Counted from the stretch's first letter, positions 1 through 6,236 are shown. The stretch: 11,112 nucleotides of DNA from Elusimicrobiota bacterium (GCA_016206405.1 JACQRQ010000266.1:1-11112); one strand, 5' to 3'. The notes: generated by a model from the sequence alone, not told the origin. Numbers and translations: made by a program.

Positions 1-32
1 GTGGTAAAGTGGTAGAGTGATACAGTGGTAAC
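1..32. repeat. Octamer tandem repeat, left arm of island 1
   Basis: Four consecutive 8-bp units fit GTGRTANA (GTGGTAAA, GTGGTAGA, GTGATACA, GTGGTAAC). The array touches the window edge, so it may extend further left. Units 2-4 (9-32) are complementary to 107-130 at about 21 of 24 positions, so this is the left arm of a long imperfect inverted repeat. It is followed by AAGCACAAAA, which resembles AAGCAAAAAA after the left arm of the second island at 8053. No coding sequence is supported here. Confidence 0.85.
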
Positions 33-38
33 AAGCAC

Positions 39-60
39 AAAAGGGGCTGCAGGCCGCCCC
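39..60 (-). terminator. Intrinsic terminator of the minus-strand gene block
   Basis: Read on the minus strand, GGGGC (60-56) pairs with GCCCC (47-43) around an 8-nt loop. It is followed directly by TTTT (42-39) and then a T-rich stretch. The structure lies about 95 bp past the stop codon of the 5'-nucleotidase gene at 156, so it would end that transcript. The stem is only 5 bp, so strength is uncertain. It sits between the two arms of repeat island 1, and part of the T-rich tail runs into the left arm. Confidence 0.5.
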
Positions 61-98
61 GTACGTCTGTCCTGAAGGCTTGCCCTCCCCTCTGCCGC

Positions 99-154
99 TT
101 TACCACTGTACCACTTTATCACTCTACCACTTGTTCCCCCTGCCACTCTATCCC
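99..154. repeat. Octamer tandem repeat, right arm of island 1
   Basis: Seven 8-bp units are in register: TTTACCAC, TGTACCAC, TTTATCAC, TCTACCAC, TTGTTCCC, CCTGCCAC, TCTATCCC. They follow TNTAYCAC, the complement of the left-arm unit, and decay toward the right. The array abuts the stop codon of the minus-strand nucleotidase gene at 156-158. Units 107-130 can pair with 9-32. The sequence just before it (CTCCCCTCTGCC, from about 84) resembles the sequence before the right arm of island 2 (CTTCCCGTCGTGCC). Confidence 0.85.
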
Positions 155-155
155 C

Positions 156-1679
156 TCACTTCTTCCGGATTCTGCGGCCTTGAGGGATGCGGACGGTTTT
201 TTGATCCAGCACGCATTGCGCCAAAGCGTCCCGGACCCAGATTTCCAGTTTGCGCGGCTCAAGCCCGTCCCGAAAAACCCCAAAACCGTCTCCGCCCTCG
301 ACCAGATAATCCGGCAAAACGGCGAGATAGCTCCCGTTCAAATCCACCAGCTTGCCTCCGATCCAAACACGCCCCAGGGTTTTCTGCCCGGAGTCTCCCT
401 GGCCGTATTCCATCGCCAAACCTGAAATTTGTAGAAAACCGGGAGAGCGGCGCAAAGCGTGCGAGAGGGCCCTCCGAATTTGCAGGCCGCTTAAACGCAG
501 CGTCATCAAGGAATTGTCAAACGGCATCACTTGAAAAATATCCCGCCGCGTGAGAACCCCGCGGGACAAGTCGCTGCGCAGGCCGCCGGAGTTGATGAAC
601 GCCACGTCGCTTTGAGCCCGCCGGCGCATGCAGTCGGCGGACCAATTGCCCAAAGCGGAATCCGCCCCCCGCCCCCTTTTTAGATCCGCTTCGGCCCTTC
701 CCAACTTTTCGTCCATGCGGGCGGCCGCCTTTTCCCGCCAGCGCGCCGCCAGAGCGCCCATCGCCGGGTCCTCTCCCCATGGCTCCGGCCGCAGCGCCAA
801 CAGCCGGCTTTCGGAGCGCACGACCCGCTGCGTTTCTCGCGAGACCGTCAATACCGCCCGGCCCGCATGCGTCAAGGCATGCCCGGCCTGGACGATTCGG
901 GTCCCGTGCGTCGGCTCCACGAATCCCTCCGGCAAAAGGGTATGGCTGTGCCCGCCGACGATGAGATCAATTCCCTCCACGCGCGCGGCGAGGCCGACGT
1001 CGTCGAAGTCCTCGGCCTTCGAGAGATCTTTGGGAAACCCCATATGCGTCAAGGCGATGACGACCGCCGCGCCGGCTTTTCGGAGCTCCGCCGCCTGCGC
1101 GCGCGCCGTCTCGATTTCCCGGCGGAAATCGAGGCCCGCCACGTTGCGGGGAAAGGAAAGCCCCGGAGTCTCGCGGGTGACCAATCCGAAAATGCCGACG
1201 CGGATTCCCGACACCTCGCGAATGATTCGGGGCGTCAAATAGGCCGGCGGACGGCCCGTTTCCAGCTCGTAAACGTTGGCCCCGAGCACCGGAAATCTGG
1301 CCTGCCGCGCGAGCCGCATGAAAGCCGCCTGGCCAAAATCAAACTCATGGTTTCCCACGGCCGCCGCGCTGTAAGCGAGCGCGTTCATGCAGTCCATGAC
1401 CGCTTCGCCGCGGCTCAAGCTCCCTTCGGGGGTTCCCTGAAACCAATCGCCGGCGTCTAAAAGCAAGTAGGGGCTTGTCTCGCGCTGGAGGACGGCCGAC
1501 AATACCGCGAACCCCCCTTCCCGCTTTTTCCCCGTCCCGTGCGGCATGATCCAGCCGTGAATGTCGTTGGTGTGGTAGACCACGATCTGGACGTCTTCGG
1601 AGAAGGCGGGGCCGGCGAGCCGGAGGACGAAAAGGAGGGCGAGGAAAAACCCGGGGACTTTATTTGAGGACGAGCGCAT
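156..1679 (-). CDS. Periplasmic 5'-nucleotidase / UDP-sugar hydrolase (UshA/NT5E family)
   Basis: The 507-residue protein is a secreted two-domain metallophosphoesterase that should remove phosphate from nucleotides, and possibly split UDP-sugars, in the periplasm. The N-terminus (MRSSSNK, then a hydrophobic run FFLALLFVL, then PAFS) is a signal peptide with probable cleavage after AFS. Metal-site motifs follow in order: HTNDIHG, DAGDWFQG, GNHEFDFG, a THMG motif, and GGHSHT. The C-terminal substrate domain shows FINSGGLRSDL, a PFDN motif and EGGDGF, which match the arginine, phenylalanine and aspartate positions that bind the nucleoside in this family. I chose the ATG at 1677-1679. A TTG five codons upstream (1694) is open but less likely. 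The gene overlaps the end of the DUF47 gene by 20 bp, which suggests translational coupling. The exact substrate cannot be read from sequence. Confidence 0.9.
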   Translation of the reverse strand: MRSSSNKVPGFFLALLFVLRLAGPAFSEDVQIVVYHTNDIHGWIMPHGTGKKREGGFAVLSAVLQRETSPYLLLDAGDWFQGTPEGSLSRGEAVMDCMNALAYSAAAVGNHEFDFGQAAFMRLARQARFPVLGANVYELETGRPPAYLTPRIIREVSGIRVGIFGLVTRETPGLSFPRNVAGLDFRREIETARAQAAELRKAGAAVVIALTHMGFPKDLSKAEDFDDVGLAARVEGIDLIVGGHSHTLLPEGFVEPTHGTRIVQAGHALTHAGRAVLTVSRETQRVVRSESRLLALRPEPWGEDPAMGALAARWREKAAARMDEKLGRAEADLKRGRGADSALGNWSADCMRRRAQSDVAFINSGGLRSDLSRGVLTRRDIFQVMPFDNSLMTLRLSGLQIRRALSHALRRSPGFLQISGLAMEYGQGDSGQKTLGRVWIGGKLVDLNGSYLAVLPDYLVEGGDGFGVFRDGLEPRKLEIWVRDALAQCVLDQKTVRIPQGRRIRKK

Positions 1680-2271
1680 CGCCGAGAATCTCAACGGCTT
1701 GATGGCCGTTATCCAATATATTGGAAAAACGTTTATAGATTTCCTGAATCTTGAGTATCTCCACCGCGTTGGGCCGGTTCAATAGTTCCCGGCGGAATTC
1801 CCGAAAGGCCTTCTCGCCGCGGGCCGCCGATTGCCGGGCCCGTATCAAAGGCTGGACGGCCGTTCGGCGCGCGCTCCTAAAGCAGGCCACCGCGCCGGAG
1901 ATTTCCTGAAGCATCCGCAGAGAGAAGCGAGCGAGCTCCCTTAACGGCTCCTCCGGCTTGACGGCGAAGCGCCGCATTTCATCGAGCGCGGACTCGGCTT
2001 CCCCGGCGATGAGCTCAAATAAGCCCGCCAAGCGGGATAAATCCGCCGCGGAAAGGGCCCCGGCCCCCGGAGCACCGCGAAGGGTGCCCGTCGCCTGCTC
2101 CAAAAGGAGCGTCCATTTGCGCGCCTGGCGGACATGCGCGGCCACCGCCCCGGCCCGCTCCTCCTTCAAAGAGGACAGATAATCGCAGAGCGCCTCCAGC
2201 GCCTTTTCCACCTGCAAGGCCTGTTCATGCAGCTGCGCCACGGGAGCCAATTTTCTCTTAAAAAGGAACAT
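1660..2271 (-). CDS. DUF47 / PhoU-like protein
   Basis: This 203-residue, all-helical, cytosolic protein has no signal peptide or membrane segment. It begins MFLFKRK and ends with the element IYKRFSNILDNGHQAVEILGD. That start and end are typical of the DUF47 family (TIGR00153), which is related to PhoU and usually about 200-215 residues long. Family members usually sit beside a PiT low-affinity phosphate transporter and modulate it. No transporter is visible in this window, so the partner is elsewhere or different. The start lies 5 bp after the DUF72 stop, with AAGAGG about 10 bases upstream as a possible ribosome site. The next gene is a phosphate-releasing 5'-nucleotidase that overlaps it, so a role in phosphate handling is inferred. 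The family call is fairly firm and the function is not. Confidence 0.75.
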   Translation of the reverse strand: MFLFKRKLAPVAQLHEQALQVEKALEALCDYLSSLKEERAGAVAAHVRQARKWTLLLEQATGTLRGAPGAGALSAADLSRLAGLFELIAGEAESALDEMRRFAVKPEEPLRELARFSLRMLQEISGAVACFRSARRTAVQPLIRARQSAARGEKAFREFRRELLNRPNAVEILKIQEIYKRFSNILDNGHQAVEILGDALVLK

Positions 2272-2276
2272 GGCGG

Positions 2277-2966
2277 TCAGAACCTCTTTGAAACTATTTC
2301 CTGAAACCGCCCGGCATTTTCCAGAGAGAACTCATGATCAAAAAGAACGTAAACGTCGCCGGCGCGGCAGGCGTCCGCCAGGCGCTCCAGCTCGGGGCCG
2401 GAAAAGCGGCGCCCCGCGGCCCGCCGCAAGGCCGTTTTTCCGGGAAGCCTGAAATATTGAACGGGGCCCGGCAGGGGCGGCGTCTGAGAAGGGTCGATGC
2501 CGCAAACAAGATTCAAGTCCCGGCACACCTTCCCGACCAGCCGGGAATTCCATGACTTCCCCTCCGGCTCCCACACGAAAATGAAGCGCGAGCGGTCCAC
2601 GCGCTTGAAAAAATCGTACATATTGCGCAGATGATCGGCATGCGGATAAAAACCGGCGGGTGTTTGAAAAATAATCAGGCGGCTTTGGAGCAGGCTCGCG
2701 GCCTGGCTGAGCTCCAGCCAGGCCTGCCACACCTCCGGCGTGTCGCGGAAATATCCCGAGCCCGGGCTCTCCCTGTCGGAGGGATGCGTGATCCGGCGCC
2801 AGGCTCTCAAAGTGAATTCAAACGGCGGCGGAACTTCCTCGCGCCATCTGCGAAGCGTCTGCCATTGCGGCAGCCGGAGGAATGTGGCCGCGATTTCAAC
2901 GACTGAAAAATCACGGCTGTAGCGGGACCGGGCGATGGGAAATCCGCAGCAGCCGACCTTAATCAT
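2277..2966 (-). CDS. DUF72 family TIM-barrel protein
   Basis: The 229-residue soluble protein begins MIKVGCCGFPIARSRYSRDF and continues with VVEIAATFLRLP. This matches the opening of DUF72 (YecE-like) proteins, a TIM-barrel family with no settled biochemical role. It is shorter than the E. coli YecE type and resembles the shorter variety that contains FEFTLRAWRRITHPS. Other conserved-looking parts are RFIFVWEPEGKSW in the middle and the near-terminal VYVLFDHEFSLENA. Its ATG (2964-2966) overlaps the stop of the upstream membrane-protein gene by 8 bp in the arrangement ATGATTAA, so the two are probably co-translated. No Shine-Dalgarno site precedes it, which fits reinitiation. Nothing in the neighbourhood fixes a function. 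Confidence 0.8.
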   Translation of the reverse strand: MIKVGCCGFPIARSRYSRDFSVVEIAATFLRLPQWQTLRRWREEVPPPFEFTLRAWRRITHPSDRESPGSGYFRDTPEVWQAWLELSQAASLLQSRLIIFQTPAGFYPHADHLRNMYDFFKRVDRSRFIFVWEPEGKSWNSRLVGKVCRDLNLVCGIDPSQTPPLPGPVQYFRLPGKTALRRAAGRRFSGPELERLADACRAGDVYVLFDHEFSLENAGRFQEIVSKRF

Positions 2967-3279
2967 TCAAAAATATGGTTGAAGGCGGTCGCGGGGGACG
3001 CTCCACGGTTTCCGGAAGCAGGCGGGAATAGCGCCACAGGCAGAGGGCCAACGCCGCGCATGCCAAGCCGTAAACCGTCTCGAACCCTCCATAGCGAAGC
3101 CACGCTTCCTTGGAAACGAAACCCCACGGCTGGGGCGCATAGATATTGGCTTCCGGCTCGCCCCAGAGGACGTCATAGAGGCCCTTGAGACCGACGAGGA
3201 TTCCCCATCCGCCGAAAATCAGGGAGGCCAGGCGCGCCAATCCGCGCACTTTGACCTTTCTCAAGGTTTCAGCGGCCAC
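2959..3279 (-). CDS. Small membrane protein, two predicted helices
   Basis: I do not recognise a family. The 106-residue product has a basic N-terminus (LRKVKVRG), one hydrophobic segment at about residues 16-41 (LARLASLIFGGWGILVGLKG onward), a soluble stretch of about 30 residues, and a second hydrophobic segment at about 69-85 (VYGLACAALALCLW). It ends with a polar, proline-rich tail. The arrangement suggests an inner-membrane hairpin protein. The open frame begins at a GTG (3277-3279). An internal GTG at 3247-3249 is preceded by GAAAGG at a 5-base spacing and is an alternative start. It follows rpsI by 72 bp and overlaps the DUF72 gene by 8 bp. Those neighbours and the continuous frame support it as real. 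Confidence 0.6.
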   Translation of the reverse strand: MAAETLRKVKVRGLARLASLIFGGWGILVGLKGLYDVLWGEPEANIYAPQPWGFVSKEAWLRYGGFETVYGLACAALALCLWRYSRLLPETVERPPRPPSTIFLND

Positions 3280-3327
3280 AGGCGGAGAAAACCTCTTGCA
3301 TGGGGTGGGCTGATGCCGGGAAACGGG

Positions 3328-3350
3328 CGAATTCCCAACGGAGGAATTCG
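3328..3350 (-). other. Stem-loop just after the rpsI stop codon
   Basis: CGAATTCC (3328-3335) and GGAATTCG (3343-3350) form a perfect 8-bp stem with a 7-base loop, starting one base past the rpsI stop codon on the minus strand. No T-tract follows, so it is not a canonical intrinsic terminator. It could be an mRNA 3'-end stabiliser, a processing site, or chance. Confidence 0.45.
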
Positions 3351-3351
3351 G

Positions 3352-3771
3352 TCAACGTTTCGAGTACTGGAAGCGTTTGCGGGCCTTGGGCCGGCCGGAC
3401 TTTTTTCGCTCGACCATGCGCGCGTCGCGCGTCAAAAAGCCCTCTTTTTTCATCGCCTTGCGCTTCTTGTCGTCCAACGCGGCCAAGGAGCGCGCGATGC
3501 CGTGGCGAATGGCCTCGGCTTGTCCCGTCAGGCCGCCGCCGGCGACTTTGACGTAAAAATCGTAGCCCGCGGCCTCCTCAATAAGACGAATCGCGGCCAT
3601 CGCGGAATGGATGCACTTGAGGTTTCCGCCGAAAAATTGATCCAAGCTTTGAGCGTTGACGGAAAATTTCCCGGATCCCTGCTGAACCATGCGCACTTGA
3701 GCCACGGAGGTTTTGCGGCGGCCCGTCGCCAAAACGGTGTCAACGCCTTTCAATTTCACGATTTTAGCCAT
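3352..3771 (-). CDS. rpsI: 30S ribosomal protein S9
   Basis: The 139-residue protein is S9 of the small ribosomal subunit, whose C-terminal tail reaches into the P-site region. Diagnostic segments are ATGRRKTSVAQVR near residues 11-23, the GGGLTGQAEAIRHGIAR segment, and the basic C-terminus RKKSGRPKARKRFQYSKR ending in the invariant -KR. I chose the ATG at 3769-3771 (MAKIVKL) over a further-upstream ATG at 3795. It places the start in an 8-bp ATGGCTAA overlap with the end of rplM and is preceded by GGAGGAG about 10 bases upstream, the best ribosome site in the window. At 139 residues it is slightly longer than the usual roughly 130 because of its N-terminal region. L13-S9 is a conserved bacterial gene pair. 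Confidence 0.97.
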   Translation of the reverse strand: MAKIVKLKGVDTVLATGRRKTSVAQVRMVQQGSGKFSVNAQSLDQFFGGNLKCIHSAMAAIRLIEEAAGYDFYVKVAGGGLTGQAEAIRHGIARSLAALDDKKRKAMKKEGFLTRDARMVERKKSGRPKARKRFQYSKR

Positions 3772-4180
3772 TTTTTCCGCGCTCCTCCGCCGCATAAATT
3801 TTCAATCGCACCATCTGGCGCGCGCGCAATTTATTATCGTCGAGCATTCTGTACACGGCCAGATTAAGCACCTTGGTGGGGTCTTTGGACATCTGCAGCT
3901 CCAAGCTGACGGTTTTGGCGCCGCCCGCGTAGCCGGAATGCCGGAAATACATTTTTTGCTTCAGCTTGCGGCCCGTGAAGCGCATTTTGGCGGCGTGAGT
4001 CACCGTCACGAAATCGCCGCAGTCCAGGGAGTGGGTCCAAAACGGCTTGTCCTTGCCGGAGAGCATCACCGCGATCCGGCTCGCCAAGCGGCCCAAAACC
4101 TGCCCGGAGGCGTCCAGCTTCTGGCGGCGCCGTTGGCGCTCCGTGAACTCTTTGCTCGGCATCCATGTCGTTTGAGCCAT
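3764..4180 (-). CDS. rplM: 50S ribosomal protein L13
   Basis: The 138-residue protein is L13, an early-assembling large-subunit protein. The N-terminal part contains KLDASGQVLGRLASRIAVML, equivalent to the family's WYVIDAEGKTLGRLAS. The central GDFVTVTHAAKMRFTGRKLKQK and YFRHSGYAGGAK stretches are also characteristic. The usual GML(P) motif of the C-terminal part is replaced here by VYRMLDDNKLRARQM. The length is close to the normal 140-145. The start ATG (4178-4180) has no Shine-Dalgarno site. A good promoter ends only 8 bases upstream, so the mRNA may be leaderless. The next ATG at codon 7 is an alternative start but also lacks a ribosome site. The stop overlaps the rpsI start. Confidence 0.96.
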   Translation of the reverse strand: MAQTTWMPSKEFTERQRRRQKLDASGQVLGRLASRIAVMLSGKDKPFWTHSLDCGDFVTVTHAAKMRFTGRKLKQKMYFRHSGYAGGAKTVSLELQMSKDPTKVLNLAVYRMLDDNKLRARQMVRLKIYAAEERGKNG

Positions 4181-4188
4181 GACGCTTT

Positions 4189-4217
4189 ATTCTACAAAAT
4201 AGATCGGGCTTTTACAA
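4189..4217 (-). promoter_or_regulatory. Promoter for rplM-rpsI
   Basis: On the minus strand, TTGTAA (4217-4212) and TAGAAT (4194-4189) are separated by exactly 17 bases. They match the sigma-70 consensus at 4 of 6 and 5 of 6 positions. The site occupies the 54-bp gap between obg and rplM, which is AT-rich compared with its surroundings. Only 8 bases separate the -10 box from the rplM ATG, so the transcript would start at or next to the start codon. Confidence 0.65.
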
Positions 4218-4234
4218 TTTTGAGCGGGCATCTT

Positions 4235-5563
4235 TTACTTCGGCGCGTCCTCCGTCCACTCAAATTCATGCTCGCCGATCCAAACGGCGTCTCCGGCGGC
4301 CGCGCCCAGCCGCTTGAGCCGGCGGTCGACCTTCCAGCGCTTGAGCGCCTGCTTGAATCTTTGCTCCGCCTCGGGCAACGCGAAGTCGGTGGCCAGGGCC
4401 AACTCTTCAAGGGGCCTCCCTTGAATACGGAACACTCCCGGGGCCTCTTTTTCCACCTCCATGGCTTGGGCGGGCTTTTTCCCGAAGCGGCGGGCTTGCT
4501 CCTGCTCAAAGCCGTAAGCGCCGACAACGGGCGGGGGAATCCGGCTCAAGCGCTCAAGCGCCTCGTCCAACAGCTTTTCGATGCCGGCGCCCGTCGCCGA
4601 CGATATCGGAAAAAATTCAATTTTCTTGAAACGCTTTCTTAAGACCTTAAGCTGATCTTCCGCGCCGGTGAGATCCATCTTTGTCACGGCGCAAACGGCG
4701 GGCTTTTGATCCAAACCTCCCCCGAAGCTTTTCATTTCCCGGCGGATGGTGCGAACTCCATCCCAAGCGCTTTGCGTCCCGAATCCGAAAGGATCGATAA
4801 GATGGATGACCAATCGGGTGCGCTCGATATGCCTTAAAAAGGCGTCGCCAAGCCCCTTGCCCAGATGGGCGCCTTCGATCAAGCCGGGGATATCCGCCAC
4901 GACGAAGCTCGCCTCCTTATGGCGGGCGACGCCCAGATGCGGGGACAGCGTCGTAAAAGGGTAATCGGCGACTTTGGGGCGGGCCTTGGAGACCACCGAC
5001 AGAAGCATGGATTTCCCGGCGTTGGGAAGGCCCACCAGCCCCACGTCGGCCAAGAGTTTGAGCTCCAACTCCAGCCGGAACTCCTCCCCGGGCAGCCCTC
5101 TTTCCCGTATCCTGGGGGCCTTGTTGGCGTTGGACTTGAAAGATTCGTTGCCCCGGCCGCCGCGGCCGCCGCGCGCGACGAGAACCGTTTGCCCGGGCGC
5201 GCACAGGTCGGCGACGCATTTGCCGTCGCGATAAATCATCGTGCCCATGGGCACCGGGACGGACACGTCCTTTCCTCCCGCGCCGTGGCATTGGCTGCCC
5301 CGCCCGTGGGCGCCGTCGTCTCCGGCGATATGGGGATGGAGGCTTAAATCCAGAAGGGTGGTGCGGCCCGGGTCGGCGACCAAATAAACGTCGCCCCCCT
5401 TGCCTCCGTTGCCTCCGCTGGGACCGCCGAACGGCACGTATTTTTCCCTGTGGAAGGCGAGGCAGCCGTCGCCGCCGCGGCCGCCGCGCACAAACAGCGT
5501 CGCCGTATCCACGAAGCGGGATGAATAAAAATCCCCCTTGCGGGGGAGATGAGATCGTTTCAT
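4235..5563 (-). CDS. obg: GTPase Obg (CgtA), ribosome assembly
   Basis: The 442-residue GTPase acts in late 50S subunit maturation and stress signalling. The glycine-rich Obg fold occupies about residues 17-170 (LFVRGGRGGDG, FGGPSGGNGGKGGDV, ARGGRGGRGNESF). The G domain follows, with G1 GLPNAGKS at 178-185, G3 DIPG at 224-227, a G4-like TKMD at 294-297 where NKxD is usual, and G5 SSATG. A C-terminal OCT domain carries FRIQGRPLEELALATDF and ends VWIGEHEFEW. It directly follows rpmA, the classic L21-L27-Obg order. The start is uncertain: the ATG at 5563 adds 16 residues before the family's usual FVD opening and has no ribosome site. A GTG at 5510-5512 falls exactly at that V. The extra codons overlie a terminator-like hairpin. 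Confidence 0.95.
   Translation of the reverse strand: MKRSHLPRKGDFYSSRFVDTATLFVRGGRGGDGCLAFHREKYVPFGGPSGGNGGKGGDVYLVADPGRTTLLDLSLHPHIAGDDGAHGRGSQCHGAGGKDVSVPVPMGTMIYRDGKCVADLCAPGQTVLVARGGRGGRGNESFKSNANKAPRIRERGLPGEEFRLELELKLLADVGLVGLPNAGKSMLLSVVSKARPKVADYPFTTLSPHLGVARHKEASFVVADIPGLIEGAHLGKGLGDAFLRHIERTRLVIHLIDPFGFGTQSAWDGVRTIRREMKSFGGGLDQKPAVCAVTKMDLTGAEDQLKVLRKRFKKIEFFPISSATGAGIEKLLDEALERLSRIPPPVVGAYGFEQEQARRFGKKPAQAMEVEKEAPGVFRIQGRPLEELALATDFALPEAEQRFKQALKRWKVDRRLKRLGAAAGDAVWIGEHEFEWTEDAPK
5527..5547 (-). terminator. Terminator-like GNRA hairpin over the obg start
   Basis: On the minus strand TCCCCC (5547-5542), loop GCAA and GGGGGA (5537-5532) form a perfect 6-bp stem closed by a GNRA tetraloop. 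TTTTTATT follows directly. This is the form of an intrinsic terminator for transcripts coming from rplU-rpmA, yet it lies within the first codons of the annotated obg frame. On the plus strand no T-tract follows. It could limit read-through from rpmA into obg, or show that the true obg start is further downstream. Confidence 0.45.
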
Positions 5564-5592
5564 GCGCGAATGATAAAGGGTCGAAGCCGCGC

Positions 5593-5862
5593 TCAGGCGG
5601 CGGGAGCCGTTTCGGGATAGACGCTGATGCGCTTTTTTCCCCTATAAGCCCACTCGAATTTAACCCGGCCGGCGATTGTGGAAAAAATGGTGAAATCGCA
5701 GCCTAACTTGACGTTGCGTCCCGCCAAAAACTGGGTTCCGCGCTGGCGCACGATGATGGTCCCCGGCAGCACTTGCTCTCCGCCGTAGCGCTTGACGCCC
5801 AGGCGTTTGCCTGCGCTGTCGCGCCCGTTTACGGATGAACCTTGAGATTTTGTTCCGGCCAT
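5593..5862 (-). CDS. rpmA: 50S ribosomal protein L27
   Basis: The 89-residue protein is L27, whose N-terminal tail reaches toward the peptidyl transferase centre. Diagnostic segments are NGRDSAGKRLGVKRYGGEQV (about 12-31) and GTIIVRQRGTQFLAGRNV, then FSTIAGRVKFEW. Length is normal. The N-terminus is MAGTKSQGSS rather than the common MAHKKGGGS. The usual KFHPG turn reads QFLAG, so the normal His is Leu. It begins 17 bp after rplU and ends 29 bp before obg. No Shine-Dalgarno site is visible upstream, so translation probably depends on coupling with rplU. Confidence 0.96.
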   Translation of the reverse strand: MAGTKSQGSSVNGRDSAGKRLGVKRYGGEQVLPGTIIVRQRGTQFLAGRNVKLGCDFTIFSTIAGRVKFEWAYRGKKRISVYPETAPAA

Positions 5863-5879
5863 GGTCTAACCCGCCGCTT

Positions 5880-6230
5880 TCAATTCAGCTCTATCGACTC
5901 GATCTTAAGCTCCGTCAAATTTTGACGGTGCCCCTGCCTTCGTGTGTAGCCCGTTTTGGGTTTCTTCTTAAAAACGATGAGTTTGCGGCCGAGAAAATGC
6001 CGCACCACCTGGGCCGTGACGGTCGCCGCGGGAAGCGTCTTGTCTGCGGTCTCCGGAGCGCTTGCGGGCGGCGCGGGGACTTTTTCGACTCCGACCTCGC
6101 TCTCCTCTCCCGTCCACAACGCCTTAAAGGACAATTTTTCGCCGACCGGCTTGTCCAATAGCTCGACTTGGATGGTGTCTTTGGGACTCACCCAGTACTG
6201 CTTGCCGCCCGTCTCGATAATCGCGTACAT
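5880..6230 (-). CDS. rplU: 50S ribosomal protein L21
   Basis: The 116-residue protein is L21, which binds 23S rRNA. The opening MYAIIETGGKQYWV and the C-terminal FKKKPKTGYTRRQGHRQNLT are family hallmarks. It is somewhat longer than the usual roughly 103 residues. Between the two conserved parts there is an extra Ala/Pro/Glu-rich stretch (VEKVPAPPASAPETADKTLP) before the TVTAQVV strand. The start ATG (6228-6230) is preceded by TAGGA with 7 bases between, which can serve as a Shine-Dalgarno site. It follows the glycosyltransferase stop by 18 bp and leads the conserved rplU-rpmA-obg cluster. Confidence 0.96.
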   Translation of the reverse strand: MYAIIETGGKQYWVSPKDTIQVELLDKPVGEKLSFKALWTGEESEVGVEKVPAPPASAPETADKTLPAATVTAQVVRHFLGRKLIVFKKKPKTGYTRRQGHRQNLTELKIESIELN

Positions 6231-6236
6231 GAAATT

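Noticed and set aside
1..154. CRISPR array
   Set aside because: The repeats are 8-bp contiguous degenerate units with no unique spacers between them, and no cas gene is present.
80..553. Plus-strand open frame of 157 codons
   Set aside because: It starts in the octamer repeats (giving a low-complexity Leu/Tyr/His/Thr run) and then lies antisense to the well-supported nucleotidase gene.
628..1460. Long plus-strand open frames opposite the nucleotidase
   Set aside because: They are high-GC antisense shadows with Arg/Ala/Pro-rich translations and no recognisable motif, while the minus strand has full catalytic motifs.
1680..1694. TTG start for the 5'-nucleotidase five codons upstream
   Set aside because: The ATG at 1679 gives a normal signal peptide and a shorter overlap with the DUF47 gene. 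No ribosome site favours the TTG.
3772..3795. Upstream ATG for rpsI at 3795
   Set aside because: It would add MRRRSAEK from the end of rplM. The ATG at 3771 has GGAGGAG upstream and gives the usual MAKI opening.
3713..4642. 309-codon plus-strand open frame across rpsI, rplM and obg
   Set aside because: It is antisense to three conserved genes, crosses their boundaries and the rplM promoter, and its product resembles no family I know.
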